Below are positions 38,017 to 47,782 of a DNA stretch of 64,000 nt, in pieces. The translations under genes were made by a program, and so were the position numbers. The stretch's first letter is position 1; each line of letters begins with the position of its first letter. This DNA comes from Sphingomonas sp. M1-B02. GTDB taxonomy: Bacteria > Pseudomonadota > Alphaproteobacteria > Sphingomonadales > Sphingomonadaceae. The notes under the pieces are model-generated. The model searched no databases. It was not told the DNA's origin and saw only the letters and a list, made by a program, of their open reading frames with translations. The stretch lies in the NCBI RefSeq assembly GCF_026167525.1, contig NZ_CP110679.1, positions 1,488,001 to 1,552,000 of the forward strand, written 5' to 3'.

Positions 38017-38741
38017 GTGCGAGCGACGCGCGGCACGAAGAGATAGCCTTCATTGCGCACCGTGCGAATGATCTCGTCGCCCCCCGTGCGCAGCTTGCGC
38101 CGCAGCCGGCTCACCTGGACGTCGATCGCGCGATCATAGGCATCCGAATCGGGCCCGCGCGCCGCGGAAAGCAACGCCTCGCGCGTGAGCACGCGGCGTG
38201 GCCGCTCGATGAAGACGCGCAGCACTGCAAACTCGCCGTCGGTGAGCCCCACCAGCACGCCCTGCGGATCGAACAGCTCGTGACTGTCGAAATCGATATG
38301 CCAGCCGTCGAAGCCATAGACTTCGCCCGACGGTTCGGCCGGGGCGCCGCGACGGCGGAGCGCCGCGCGCACCGTCGCCAATATCTCGCGCGGGCTGCAG
38401 GGCTTGGACAGATAATGGCTCGCACCCACCTCCAGGCCCAGGATGCGATCCGGTTCTTCACCCAATGCGCTGAGCAGGACGACCTCGGGCCCGCCGCGCT
38501 GCGCGATCCGGCGACAGGCATTCAGTCCGTCCTCGCCGGGCATCATCACATCCAGGATTACGCAATCGACCGGCATGCGCGCCAGCACTTCGTCCATTTC
38601 CTGCGCGCTGGCCGCGGTTTCTACCCGGTAGCCCCGCGCGCCGAGACTGTTCGCCAGCAGTTCGCGAATGTCCCGGTCGTCATCGACGACAAGAAGGGTC
38701 GCCGTATCGTTCGAAAGCTGCGCCGCGTGAGTCATGCTCAT
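38013..38741 (-). CDS. OmpR-family response regulator
   Basis: A 242-residue regulator. Receiver domain: LLVVDDDRDIRELL with the acidic pocket, phospho-Asp in DCVILDVMMPGEDGL, and a conserved Lys in YLSKPCSPREILATV. The C-terminal winged helix is LVGLTDGEFAVLRVFIERPRRVLTREALLSAARGP, DSDAYDRAIDVQVSRLRRKL and IIRTVRNEGYLFV. It is followed by the kinase gene with a four-base overlap, so the pair is one operon. Confidence 0.95.
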   Translation of the reverse strand: MSMTHAAQLSNDTATLLVVDDDRDIRELLANSLGARGYRVETAASAQEMDEVLARMPVDCVILDVMMPGEDGLNACRRIAQRGGPEVVLLSALGEEPDRILGLEVGASHYLSKPCSPREILATVRAALRRRGAPAEPSGEVYGFDGWHIDFDSHELFDPQGVLVGLTDGEFAVLRVFIERPRRVLTREALLSAARGPDSDAYDRAIDVQVSRLRRKLRTGGDEIIRTVRNEGYLFVPRVART

Positions 38742-38810
38742 CCTTCTACGCCAAGAACCGCGAAATTTATGCGCTGTCTTTTTCGAAGTCGCGGCCAGGG
38801 ACGACCATCT

Positions 38811-39587
38811 TTATCCCTTCCCCGTTGCGGAATCCATCAGCGCTTCGGCCAGTATCCGCGCCCAATCAGCCTGCTGGTCCGCGCTGGCCAGCAGATCCTG
38901 GCGGATCTCCACTTCGACATAGGGCCGCGCGGGATAGGCGTGCCGCGGGACGGTATAGTCGATCCCGTCCATCGCATAGGGCTCGTTGTCGCCGACGACC
39001 AGATCGCGTTTTTCTCTCAGCGCGTCCAGCACCGTCCGGGCAAGCGTCGCGTTTCCACGATCGTGGAGGATGCCGATCTGCCAAGGGCGCGCCTTCCCGC
39101 CCATCGCGGGCGTAAAGCTGTGCAGCGCCACCAGGATCGTCTCGATCCCCAGCCCGTCGCGCCGCGCCAGCTCGGCGGCGATCGCATGATGATAGGGTTC
39201 GTGAATTTCCGCAAAGCGCGCTGCGCGATCCTCCGGACGCAACCCGACATTGCCGGGAATCCGGATGCCGTCGCTCGCTTCCGCAATCGCGTCCGGGGCA
39301 TCGAGCCCCCGGTTGCAGTCGACCACCAGTCGCGAATAGGCCTGGCTGATAAAGGTCGCGTCCAACCTCTCGGCAAGCAGCGGCCCGAGCCCCGCGATCC
39401 CGATGTCCCAGGCGATATGCCGTTCGCGCTCTGCCTGATCGAGCCCCAGCGTGCCCAGCGCCGAAGGGATCGCATTGCCGGCATGATCGCCGATCAGCAG
39501 GAACGATGCTTCACGCCCCGGATTGAACATTCGAACCGGCGGTGGGTCCTGCGGCGCAAGCAGCGATTGGCTTGGCTGGCCGTTCAT
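38811..39587 (-). CDS. N-formylglutamate amidohydrolase family protein
   Basis: A 258-residue cytoplasmic enzyme of the FGase family. Signatures are FLLIGDHAGNAIPSALGTLGL with a metal His, HIAWDIGIAGLGPLLAERLDATFISQAYSRLVVDCNR, EIHEPYHHAIAAELA, and LVALHSFTPAM and GILHDR with further His residues. In histidine degradation it releases formate from N-formylglutamate, but no other hut gene is present; the family also includes less defined members. The start at 39587 is the internal ATG; an upstream frame is open but without ribosome site. Confidence 0.85.
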   Translation of the reverse strand: MNGQPSQSLLAPQDPPPVRMFNPGREASFLLIGDHAGNAIPSALGTLGLDQAERERHIAWDIGIAGLGPLLAERLDATFISQAYSRLVVDCNRGLDAPDAIAEASDGIRIPGNVGLRPEDRAARFAEIHEPYHHAIAAELARRDGLGIETILVALHSFTPAMGGKARPWQIGILHDRGNATLARTVLDALREKRDLVVGDNEPYAMDGIDYTVPRHAYPARPYVEVEIRQDLLASADQQADWARILAEALMDSATGKG

Positions 39588-39601
39588 GCAACGAGTGTCC
39601 G

Positions 39602-40528
39602 ATGCCGCTTCTGAATCTTTCGCATGTGACTTCCTATACATACCGCCAGCCCGTGTCATTCGGCGAGCACCGGATCATGGTTCGGCCGCGCGAGAGCTAC
39701 GACCAGCATTTGATCGACGCCGATCTGCATATCGATCCGCCCCCCTCCGATCTGCGCTGGCTGCAGGACGTGTTCGGCAATTCGGTGGCGATCGCGACGT
39801 TCAATCGGCGCGCCAAGCGGCTGGTGATCGACAGCCGGGTGCAGGTGCTGCACGCTCCCGCCGAAGTCGAGCATGTCGACATCGAGGAATATGCGCGGCT
39901 CTATCCCTTCACTTACTCTTCGGAAGAGATGCCCGACCTGCTGCGCTCGATCGAGCGCCAGCATCTCGATCCGCAGCGGCAGATCGACGGCTGGGCGCGG
40001 CGCTTCATCAGCCCAACCGGGCATACCGAGACGCTCGCTCTGCTCTCGGACATGACGACCGCGATCAAACGCGAATTCACCTACGTCCCCCGCCCCGAAA
40101 AGGGCACCCAGACGCCGATCGAAACGCTCGCCCGCCGCAAGGGCACCTGCCGCGACTATGCTATGCTGATGATCGAGGCGGCGCGCGCGCTTGGCTTCGC
40201 CGCGCGCTTCGTCTCTGGCTATGTCTATAACCCGTCCGCGCGCGACCAGCGCACCGGTGGCGGCAATACCCATGCCTGGGTGCGAGTCTATCTGCCGGGA
40301 TCGGGCTGGGTCGAGTTCGATCCGACCAACGGCATCGTCGGCAGCCGCGGGCTGATCCGCGTGGCGGTGGCGCGCGACATCTATCAGGCGGTGCCGGTAT
40401 CGGGGACCTGGTCGGGATTTCCTGGCAGTTTCCTGGACATGGAGGTCTCCGTGAACATTTCGGTGGATCAAGGAGTTTCGGCTGATGACACCCCAATCGC
40501 CGCCAACGGCTCACGAAAGATACGATGA
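39602..40528 (+). CDS. Transglutaminase-like protein with Bact_transglu_N domain
   Basis: A 308-residue cysteine-protease-fold protein. The N-terminal domain LLNLSHVTSYTYRQPVSFGEHRIMVRPRES is the beta-rich Bact_transglu_N module. The core has the triad: Cys in RKGTCRDYAMLMIEAARALG, His in GNTHAWVRVYL, Asp in WVEFDPTNG. Such proteins are usually peptidases or amidases, not crosslinkers. It is followed by a second transglutaminase and by an M3 peptidase. Confidence 0.9.
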   Translation: MPLLNLSHVTSYTYRQPVSFGEHRIMVRPRESYDQHLIDADLHIDPPPSDLRWLQDVFGNSVAIATFNRRAKRLVIDSRVQVLHAPAEVEHVDIEEYARLYPFTYSSEEMPDLLRSIERQHLDPQRQIDGWARRFISPTGHTETLALLSDMTTAIKREFTYVPRPEKGTQTPIETLARRKGTCRDYAMLMIEAARALGFAARFVSGYVYNPSARDQRTGGGNTHAWVRVYLPGSGWVEFDPTNGIVGSRGLIRVAVARDIYQAVPVSGTWSGFPGSFLDMEVSVNISVDQGVSADDTPIAANGSRKIR

Positions 40529-41344
40529 ATGCTGATCCGCGCGGGATATGAAATCCGGTACGAAACCGAGGTGGAAACCCCGATGCTGGCGATGCTGAGC
40601 ATCCACCCGTCGCGGCACAAGGATCTCCAGACCGAACATCGGATCGAGGCCACGCCGGCAGTCCCGATCTACGACTATGTCGACTCATTCGGCAATGTCT
40701 GCACGCGAGTGACGGTGCCGGCTGGCGGGCTGACTTTGCGCTGCGACTTCACGATCGAGGATGACGGGCTCCCGGATCGCGCGACCCCGGACGCGATCCA
40801 GCACGCCGTCGAAGACCTGCCCGACGACGTACTCGTCTACCTGCTAGGCAGTCGCTATTGCGAAACCGATCGATTGTCGGAGACGGCATGGTCGTTGTTC
40901 GGCCACATCCCAGCCGGCTGGGAGCGGGTCCAGGCGATCGTCGCCTTCACCCACAATCATATCGAGTTCGGCTATCATTTCGCCCGCTCGACCAAGACCG
41001 CCTGGGATGCGCATCAGGAGCGGCAGGGCGTGTGCCGCGATTTCGCTCATCTCGCGATCACGCTGTGCCGCTGCATGAACATTCCGGCGCGCTATTGCAC
41101 CGGCTATCTCGGCGATATCGGCGTGCCCGTCGTCGACGCGCCGATGGACTTCTCGGCTTGGTTCGACGTCTATCTGGGCGGGACCTGGCACACGTTCGAC
41201 GCGCGCCACAATCAGCCCCGGATCGGCCGCATCCTGATGGCGCGCGGCCGCGACGCAACCGATACGGCGCTCACCAACACCTTCGGCCCCGCGCAACTGG
41301 TGGGCTTCGACGTCTTCACCGATGAGGTGCCGGCGCGTGATTGA
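40529..41344 (+). CDS. Transglutaminase-like protein
   Basis: A 271-residue protein related to the upstream gene. N-terminal part LIRAGYEIRYETEVETPMLAMLSIHPSR is a short beta-rich module. Core triad: Cys in RQGVCRDFAHLAITLCRCMNIPARYCTGY, His in GTWHTFDARHN, Asp in the same motif. It starts directly after the stop of the first transglutaminase. The C-terminus overlaps the M3 peptidase start by eight bases, so the three are likely one transcript. Confidence 0.88.
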   Translation: MLIRAGYEIRYETEVETPMLAMLSIHPSRHKDLQTEHRIEATPAVPIYDYVDSFGNVCTRVTVPAGGLTLRCDFTIEDDGLPDRATPDAIQHAVEDLPDDVLVYLLGSRYCETDRLSETAWSLFGHIPAGWERVQAIVAFTHNHIEFGYHFARSTKTAWDAHQERQGVCRDFAHLAITLCRCMNIPARYCTGYLGDIGVPVVDAPMDFSAWFDVYLGGTWHTFDARHNQPRIGRILMARGRDATDTALTNTFGPAQLVGFDVFTDEVPARD

Positions 41345-43346
41345 GCTGCTCGAAGCCGACCCCTTGCTCGACGAAAGCGCGCTGCCGTTCGGCGCGCCCG
41401 ATTTCGCCCGGATCGATACCGCGGATTTTCTTCCCGCCTTCCGCACCGCGCTCGCCGAGGCCAAGGCGGAGATCGCGGCGATCGCGAACGATCCTGCTCC
41501 GGCGACCTTCGACAACAGCATCGCCCAACTCGAGCGTAGCGGTGCCCGGCTCGCGCGGATCCGGCGCATCTTCTGGACGCTTTCCTCGGCACGGTCTGAC
41601 GCGGCAATGCGCGCGATCGAGACCGACATCTCGGCGATGCTGACGGCGCACGGCACGGCGATCTCGCACGACGCGAAGCTGTTCGCCCGGATACGATCGC
41701 TGTGGGAGGCGCGCGAGTCCGCCGGCCTCGACGAAGCGCAGATGCGCTTGGTCGACGACCGCTATCGGGGCTTCGTCGACGGCGGCGCGCTGCTCGACGC
41801 GGCCGGCAAGGCGCGATTCGCCGAGCTTTCCCAGCAGCTCTCGGCGCTCGGCACCCAGTTCGGCCAGAATGTGCTCGCCGCCGCCGACGAATGGGAGCTG
41901 CTGCTCGACGCGGACGATCTCGACGGCCTGCCGCAGCCGATGTGCGAGTCAGCGGCGAGTAGCGCGACCGAGCGCGGTCACGACGGCCGCTATCTGTTCA
42001 CGCTCGATCGCGGCGACGCTGAGGGCCTGCTCACTTTCTCGCGCGGACGCGACCTGCGCGAGACGATGTGGCGCGCCTTTACCGGCCGGTGTGACGGCGG
42101 CCCGCACGACAATCGCGCTTTGGTCGACGCCATTCTGGCGCTGCGTCAGGAGCGCGCGGCGATGCTCGGATATCCCAGCTATGCAGATTATGCCCTGGTC
42201 GACAGCATGGCTAAAACGCCCGAGGCGGCATCGGGACTGCTGATGCGCGTTTGGACCCCCGCATTGCGCCAGGCGCAGGCCGAGCAGGAGGAACTGCAGC
42301 GGCTCGCAGACGCCGACGGCATCACCCTCGCGCCCTGGGACTGGCGCTTCTATGCCGAGCAGGTCCGGCGCGATCGCTACGCGCTCGACGGCGGCGAAGT
42401 GAAGAAGCATCTCACCCTCGATCGCGTGCGCGAAGCCGCTTTCGGCACGGCGTCGCGCCTCTACGGCCTGCGTTTCCAGCCGCGAACCGATCTCCCCGGC
42501 TGGCACGAAGACGTCACCGCATGGGCCGTGAGCGAGACCGACGGGACGCCGCTCGGCTTGCTCTACACCGATTATCTCGCCCGCGCGGGCAAGCATGGCG
42601 GCGCCTGGATGGGCTCGCTGCGCGTGCAGGAGAAGATCGACGGCCCGGTCCTTCCGATCGCCTATCTCGTCGCCAATTTCGCCAAGGCGCCCCCCGGCGC
42701 CGACACCGGCCTATCGATCGACGAGGCACGCACGCTGTTCCACGAATTCGGCCACGCGCTGCATGCCTTGCTGTCCGACGTGACTTATCCGAGCCAGGCC
42801 GGGACCGCGGTCCCTCGCGATTTCGTCGAGTTTCCCAGCAAGTTCATGGAGCATTGGATCGTCGCGCCCGAGACGCTGGCGGGGTTCGGCGTTCCCCCCG
42901 CGCTCATCGCCGCGATCGGCCAGGCCGACGATTTCGGCGAGGGCTTTGCGACGGTCGAATTCCTCGCCTCGGCAATCCTGGACCTCGAGCTGCACCGCAG
43001 CGCCGACGCCGCACCCGATTCCAGGGCGCTCGAGGCCGAAATCCTCGCGCGGATCGCGATGCCCGCGATCATCGTTCCGCGCCATGGCCTGGCGCACTTC
43101 ACCCATGTCTTCGACGGCGGTTATGCCGCCGCTTACTATTCCTATCTCTGGTCCGAAGTACTCGATGCCGACGCCTTCGCAGCGTTCGGCGAGGCGGGCA
43201 GCATCTTCGACCCGGCGCTGGCCGCCCGCTTCCGCAAGGAAGTTCTCGCGCCAGGCAACAGCCGCGACCCGGCGGACTCGTTCATCGCCTTTCGCGGCCG
43301 CGACCCGGACGAAGCCGCGTTGTTGCAGTTGCGCGGGTTCGGTTGA
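41337..43346 (+). CDS. M3-family metallopeptidase (oligopeptidase A/Dcp type)
   Basis: A 669-residue zinc peptidase that cleaves short peptides. The zinc site is HEFGHALHALLSD with Glu as catalyst, and EFPSKFMEHWI holds the third ligand Glu downstream. The long helical N-terminal half and the C-terminal HVFDGGYAAAYYSYLWSEVLDADAF are standard for the thimet oligopeptidase family. No signal peptide is seen, so it is cytoplasmic. GTG at 41337 is taken as the start; ATG at 41322 is also in frame. Confidence 0.94.
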   Translation: MIELLEADPLLDESALPFGAPDFARIDTADFLPAFRTALAEAKAEIAAIANDPAPATFDNSIAQLERSGARLARIRRIFWTLSSARSDAAMRAIETDISAMLTAHGTAISHDAKLFARIRSLWEARESAGLDEAQMRLVDDRYRGFVDGGALLDAAGKARFAELSQQLSALGTQFGQNVLAAADEWELLLDADDLDGLPQPMCESAASSATERGHDGRYLFTLDRGDAEGLLTFSRGRDLRETMWRAFTGRCDGGPHDNRALVDAILALRQERAAMLGYPSYADYALVDSMAKTPEAASGLLMRVWTPALRQAQAEQEELQRLADADGITLAPWDWRFYAEQVRRDRYALDGGEVKKHLTLDRVREAAFGTASRLYGLRFQPRTDLPGWHEDVTAWAVSETDGTPLGLLYTDYLARAGKHGGAWMGSLRVQEKIDGPVLPIAYLVANFAKAPPGADTGLSIDEARTLFHEFGHALHALLSDVTYPSQAGTAVPRDFVEFPSKFMEHWIVAPETLAGFGVPPALIAAIGQADDFGEGFATVEFLASAILDLELHRSADAAPDSRALEAEILARIAMPAIIVPRHGLAHFTHVFDGGYAAAYYSYLWSEVLDADAFAAFGEAGSIFDPALAARFRKEVLAPGNSRDPADSFIAFRGRDPDEAALLQLRGFG

Positions 43347-43370
43347 GAATGGCCGGCGTGGGACGGCCGG

Positions 43371-44798
43371 TCAGCTTATCGTGAAGACCGACTCGGAGCC
43401 CGCTCCACTTCCGCCGCGCAGTGCACCGCCTGCGTGGCGCAGGAAGACCTTCGGGCGCGCCGCGAGCGCGAAGCGGACGCCCTTTTCGCCGACCTGCGTG
43501 CGCAGGAAGGCGGTGGCACGCGCCGTTGCGGGGCTGGCGTCTCCGGCGATCAAAGCGACGCGACCATCGGCAAAGGCAGCGACAAGCTGGCCCGGCGCAT
43601 CGATCGGTTCCAGCGAGACCGCGCCGCCGCCCAATGGGCTGGGGATCTGGCGGAACTGGCTCGACGCGATCGACCCCTTGCCCACCAGCATCGCGGCGCC
43701 CTCGTGGCGGATGAACGACCCAGACGCGCCGAGCGGGCTGAATCGATCGGGGACCGGCCCATTGCCGACGGGAATGCCGAAGTCCGGCGTGCCGTCGTCG
43801 CGATAATAGATGCGCTGGACGCGGGTGTGGCGATTGGGATCGAGCAGCGGATCGCCCTCGATCTTCTCATAGTCGCGTCCGTGATAGACGAGCAGGTCGC
43901 GGCCCTGCTCGTCCACCGTGAAACTATTGTGGCCGGGGCCATAGACATTGGTCAGGCGCGAAGTGGTGAAGACGGGTTCGGGGGATTTGGTCCAGCTCGC
44001 CGGGTTCATGATGTCGGCGTCGTCGGCCGCGGTCAGCATGCCCAGGCAATAGCGCGCGTCGGTGGCGCTCGCCGAATAAGTGAGGAACAACCGCCCGTTG
44101 CGCGCGAGCAGCGCCGGGGCCTCGGCGACCTTATACCCGCGGATCTCCCAATCGAGCGTCGGCACGGTCAGCCGCGCGGGCTTCGCGCCGAGCGTCAGCG
44201 GGGTGGCGAGCGGCGCCAGATAGAGGTTCGAATTGGTGGCGATCCCCGGCTCGCGCTCGGCCCAGCAGAGATAGCGCACGCCGCGATGGTCGAATACGGT
44301 CGAATCGAGGTTGAAGCCGTCCCAGGGCGTCTCGAGCTTGCCGAGCACCGTCCAGCTGCCCGCCATCGGATCGGGGCCGTCGCAGACCACTGCATAGGTA
44401 CGGATGCGGAACACGTCCTCGCCGCCGCCGCTGGGGCCGGCTGCGAAGTACATGATCCACTTGCCGTCGATCAGGTGCAATTCGGGCGCCCAGAGGTAGC
44501 CGGACATCGGCCCGCTCGTCTGGTGCCGCCACAGCACGCGCTCCTCGGCGGTCGCCAGCCCGGCGATCGTGCGCGAACGGCGCAGCACCAGCCGGTCATA
44601 TTCGGGCACCGAGCCGGTCAGATAATAAAAGCCGTCGCTATGGCGGAATATCTGCGCGTCGGCGCGCTGGCGGACGAGCGGATTCACCGGAACCGCGCTC
44701 GGATCGGCCGCAGGCGCGAGGCCGGACGCGGAGGCACGCGCCGCGATCGCGGTGCCGGCGGCACCGGCGAGGAACAGTCGGCGGTTCAGGTCGATCAT
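43371..44798 (-). CDS. GH43 arabinofuranosidase-type enzyme with C-terminal beta-trefoil-like domain
   Basis: A 475-residue exported enzyme with a Tat signal (LNRRLFLAGAAGTAIAARASA). The five-bladed propeller shows the catalytic Asp base in RADAQIFRHSDGFYYLTGS, the modulating Asp in LDSTVFDHRGVRYLCWAE and the general-acid Glu in VAEAPALLARNGRLFLTYSAS. The last 140 residues, ending GALRGGSGAGSESVFTIS, look like an AbfB/CBM42-type arabinose-binding domain. It should remove arabinofuranosyl residues from arabinan or arabinoxylan. It closes the locus (43-54 kb). Confidence 0.85.
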   Translation of the reverse strand: MIDLNRRLFLAGAAGTAIAARASASGLAPAADPSAVPVNPLVRQRADAQIFRHSDGFYYLTGSVPEYDRLVLRRSRTIAGLATAEERVLWRHQTSGPMSGYLWAPELHLIDGKWIMYFAAGPSGGGEDVFRIRTYAVVCDGPDPMAGSWTVLGKLETPWDGFNLDSTVFDHRGVRYLCWAEREPGIATNSNLYLAPLATPLTLGAKPARLTVPTLDWEIRGYKVAEAPALLARNGRLFLTYSASATDARYCLGMLTAADDADIMNPASWTKSPEPVFTTSRLTNVYGPGHNSFTVDEQGRDLLVYHGRDYEKIEGDPLLDPNRHTRVQRIYYRDDGTPDFGIPVGNGPVPDRFSPLGASGSFIRHEGAAMLVGKGSIASSQFRQIPSPLGGGAVSLEPIDAPGQLVAAFADGRVALIAGDASPATARATAFLRTQVGEKGVRFALAARPKVFLRHAGGALRGGSGAGSESVFTIS

Positions 44799-44825
44799 GT
44801 CGGCTCCCTTGGCTGTGCGGGCAAA

Positions 44826-45857
44826 TCAATAGTCGGCGATGGGCCAGCCGTCGGCGCCCCAGCGTACCGGAGCGATGCGCAGCGTCGGCGCGCCGCGGCT
44901 TTCCTTGTCATAGGCGTGATAGACGACATACTCGCGACCGTCCTTGTCGCGCAGCCACCCCGGGTGCCCCGGCCCGCGGAAGCGCTGCTGCTCTTCCAGG
45001 TCGGCGCGCAGGAAGACCGTGCCCTTCCCGTCCATCAGCGAACTGCCGTCCTTGCCGAGATAGGGTCCGCCGATCGCCTTCGATCGGCCGACGACGGTGT
45101 AATAGGTGCTGTTCACGCCCTTGCAGCAATAGTCGTAGGACACGAACAGATAATAATAGTCGCCATGCGGCACGATGAACGGCGCCTCGACCGGCGCAGG
45201 TCCGCCCGCGGGTGCGGGGCGGCGCGCGATCGAAAGCGGCGCCTCGCTTGGGTTCAGCGGCTTGCCGGTCGCGGGATCGAGGCGGAACAGCTTGATCCCG
45301 GTCCAAAAGCTGCCGAGCGACAGCCAATGCTTGCCTTCGCGGTCGATCACGAAATTGGGATCGATCGCATTGAAATCGTCGGACGGCCCCGAGGCGACGA
45401 CCAGCCCCTCGTCGCGCCAGCCATAGTTCGGCGCCTTGGGGTCGAGCGTCGGGCTGGTGAACATCCCGATCGCCGACCGGTTCGAGCCGAAGGTCGACAG
45501 CGAATAATAAAGCCGCCAGCGGCCGTTCACGAAGGCGATGTCCGGCGCCCACATGCCCTTGGTGCCCGGAACCGCCTTTTGCCCCCATTCGGGGATCGCA
45601 GTGAACAGCGGCGCGCCCGCGGTCCAGCGCGCGAGATTCGGCGAGCTGCGGGTCTCAATCAGCCGCTGGCCATGGCCGGTGCCGAACACATAATAAGTGT
45701 CACCCTCGCGCGCGATCACCGGGTCATGGGTCGGCGCCAGATCGCCGCTCAGCCGATCGTTGAGCTTCGCGGGAGTCGCCGTTTGCGCGGACGCCCCAGA
45801 GGCCGCGAGCAGCGCAATCGAAGCGCAAGTGGCGAATAGCGGCCGGAAACCCATCAT
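44826..45857 (-). CDS. GH43 endo-arabinanase-type enzyme
   Basis: A 343-residue exported enzyme with a signal peptide ending near ASGASAQ. Catalytic residues: Asp in THDPVIAREGDTYYVFGTG, second Asp in AIDPNFVIDREGKHWLSLGSF, Glu in VEAPFIVPHGDYYYLFVSYDYCC. The conserved FVSYDYCCKG and WAPDIAFVNGRWRLYY are those of arabinan endo-1,5-alpha-L-arabinosidases. It should cut the arabinan backbone into oligomers. Its closest visible relative is the gene at 47783, so they are local paralogues. Confidence 0.88.
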   Translation of the reverse strand: MMGFRPLFATCASIALLAASGASAQTATPAKLNDRLSGDLAPTHDPVIAREGDTYYVFGTGHGQRLIETRSSPNLARWTAGAPLFTAIPEWGQKAVPGTKGMWAPDIAFVNGRWRLYYSLSTFGSNRSAIGMFTSPTLDPKAPNYGWRDEGLVVASGPSDDFNAIDPNFVIDREGKHWLSLGSFWTGIKLFRLDPATGKPLNPSEAPLSIARRPAPAGGPAPVEAPFIVPHGDYYYLFVSYDYCCKGVNSTYYTVVGRSKAIGGPYLGKDGSSLMDGKGTVFLRADLEEQQRFRGPGHPGWLRDKDGREYVVYHAYDKESRGAPTLRIAPVRWGADGWPIADY

Positions 45858-45914
45858 CGAACCTCTCTTAAGGTGAACGGGGCGCCCGGCATGTCGGCCA
45901 AGCGCCCCTCTAAG

Positions 45915-47477
45915 TCATCGCAGATCGAGCATCACCACCGACTTCGCCGGAAGCGTGACGGTCAGCGTTCCGCCGTTCAGCTGCGCCCCGTCGAACGCCA
46001 CTGGAGCGACGGTGTCGGGCGCATCGAAGCTGTTGAGCGTGTTGATCGCCGGCGCAGTCAGCACCTTCCCGCTCACCTGGCTCGCATTTACCCCGGCGAG
46101 CGAGACCGTCACCGTGTTCGCACGGTTGGGATCGAGGTTGGCGAGGCCGACATGGACCACTCCCGCCTTGTCGCGCACCGCCGAGGCGCTGACCGCCGGC
46201 ATCGTCCACTGGTCCTTGTTGTACCAGGGCGACTTGATTTCGATCGGGAGCACCGTCGCGTCCATATACGGCTTGTACATGTGGAAGACGTGGTAGGTCG
46301 GGGTGCGCACCATCTTCGCCCCGTCGGTCAGGATCATCGCCTGCAGCACGTTCACCATCTGGGCGATGGCGCTCATCTTGACGCGCTCGGCATGTTTGGC
46401 GAAGACATTGAGGTGGATCGCCGCGACCAGCGCATCGCGCAGCGTGTTCTGCTGGCGCAGGAAGCCCGGATTGGTGCCCGGATTGCCGGCGTACCAGGTC
46501 CCCCATTCGTCCACCGCGAGCCAGATCCGCTTCTTCGGATCATATTTGTCCATGATCGCGCTGTGCTTGGTGACGAGCTCGTCCATGCGCACCGCGCCCG
46601 CCAGCGTCTCCGCCCAGCCCGTCTCGTCGAAATCGCTCGCCGAGGCGCGCGGCGGCCAATTGCCGGGGACGGTGTAATAATGGAGTGATACCGCGTCGAT
46701 CTGGCCGATCGCCTCGCGCATCATCGTCTCGGTCCAGCGATAATCGTCGACATTGGCGCCGGCGGCGATCTTCAGGATCCGCGTGCCGCTGGGGGCCTTG
46801 ATGAAGGTCGCATAGCGCCGCGTCAGGTCCGCAGCATATTCGGGCCGCATGTTGCCGCCGCAGCCCCACAGCTCGTTGCCGACTCCGAAAAAGGGCACTT
46901 TCCACGGCGCCTTGCGGCCGTTGCGCGCCCGCTCGTCGGCGAGGCTGCCGGCCGGCGCGGTCATATATTCGACCCACTCGGCCATTTCCTGCGGGGTGCC
47001 GTTGCCGACATTGCCCGCGACATAGGCTTCCGCGCCGACCTGTTCGGTTAGGTCCATGAACTCGTGCGTGCCGACGGTGTTCGGCTCGGTCACGCCGCCC
47101 CAATGGGTGTTGATCTTGACCGGGCGCTTCGCCCGCGGCCCCACACCTTCGCGCCAATGATATTCGTCGGCGAAGCAGCCGCCGGGCCAGCGGATCGTCG
47201 GCACCCCCAATTCCTTGAGTGCGCGCACGACATCGTTGCGGAAACCGCGGGTGTTGGGAATCTTGGAATCGGCCCCTACCCAAAGCCCGCCATAGATGCC
47301 GGTGCCGAGATGCTCGGCGAATTGCGTGAACATCCGCCGGTCATAGACCGGGCCGGGTTGGTCGCCCTTCACGGCGATGGTGGTCGTGGGAGCCGGCGTC
47401 GCGGTCTGGGCATGCGCGCCCGCCGCTGCCGTCGAAAGCAGCAGGGCCAGGGCAGTACGCCTGAGGGCAGCGATCAT
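45915..47477 (-). CDS. abfA: GH51 alpha-L-arabinofuranosidase
   Basis: A 520-residue exported enzyme (signal RRTALALLLSTAAAGAHAQ). GH51 motifs are MFTQFAEHLGTGIYGGLWVG, TIRWPGGCFADEYHWREGVGP, the acid/base Glu in FFGVGNELWGCGG, and the nucleophile Glu in IWLAVDEWGTWY. The C-terminal beta domain ends LPAKSVVMLDLR. It releases terminal L-arabinofuranose from arabinan side chains. Typical GH51 enzymes are often intracellular, so the signal peptide is noteworthy. Confidence 0.93.
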   Translation of the reverse strand: MIAALRRTALALLLSTAAAGAHAQTATPAPTTTIAVKGDQPGPVYDRRMFTQFAEHLGTGIYGGLWVGADSKIPNTRGFRNDVVRALKELGVPTIRWPGGCFADEYHWREGVGPRAKRPVKINTHWGGVTEPNTVGTHEFMDLTEQVGAEAYVAGNVGNGTPQEMAEWVEYMTAPAGSLADERARNGRKAPWKVPFFGVGNELWGCGGNMRPEYAADLTRRYATFIKAPSGTRILKIAAGANVDDYRWTETMMREAIGQIDAVSLHYYTVPGNWPPRASASDFDETGWAETLAGAVRMDELVTKHSAIMDKYDPKKRIWLAVDEWGTWYAGNPGTNPGFLRQQNTLRDALVAAIHLNVFAKHAERVKMSAIAQMVNVLQAMILTDGAKMVRTPTYHVFHMYKPYMDATVLPIEIKSPWYNKDQWTMPAVSASAVRDKAGVVHVGLANLDPNRANTVTVSLAGVNASQVSGKVLTAPAINTLNSFDAPDTVAPVAFDGAQLNGGTLTVTLPAKSVVMLDLR

Positions 47478-47782
47478 TGTCTCTCTCCTGGTCGTTTCAT
47501 TTTTATACGCCCGTCATCCGATCGGCACCATCGCCCAGCTTCTGGATAACGATGCGGCGATCGCCGCGGTAGGGACCCTGGCCCTTCTCGCCTTCGCGGC
47601 GATGATAGGCAATGCACCAACGGCCGGTCCTGAGCTTCTTGAAAAGGCGATACTGCCCGGGCACCTTGAACCACGCATCGCCCCGGAGGATCGGCCCGCG
47701 AGACTGCGGTGCCTGAGATCGCATGACGACCTGGCAAGCAGGGCGTCCCCGCGCCTCAGGGCTCCAGGTCCGGCGTTCCGGT
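47478..47782. other. 305-base gap inside the arabinan locus
   Basis: Between GH51 (start 47477) and the GH43 stop (47783). An open frame on the minus strand extends through it and ends at 47503 with VIQKLGDGADRMTGV, but it runs back into GH43 codons and has no ribosome site or recognised domain. I see no gene I can support; it may hold a relic or a promoter for GH51. Confidence 0.5.
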
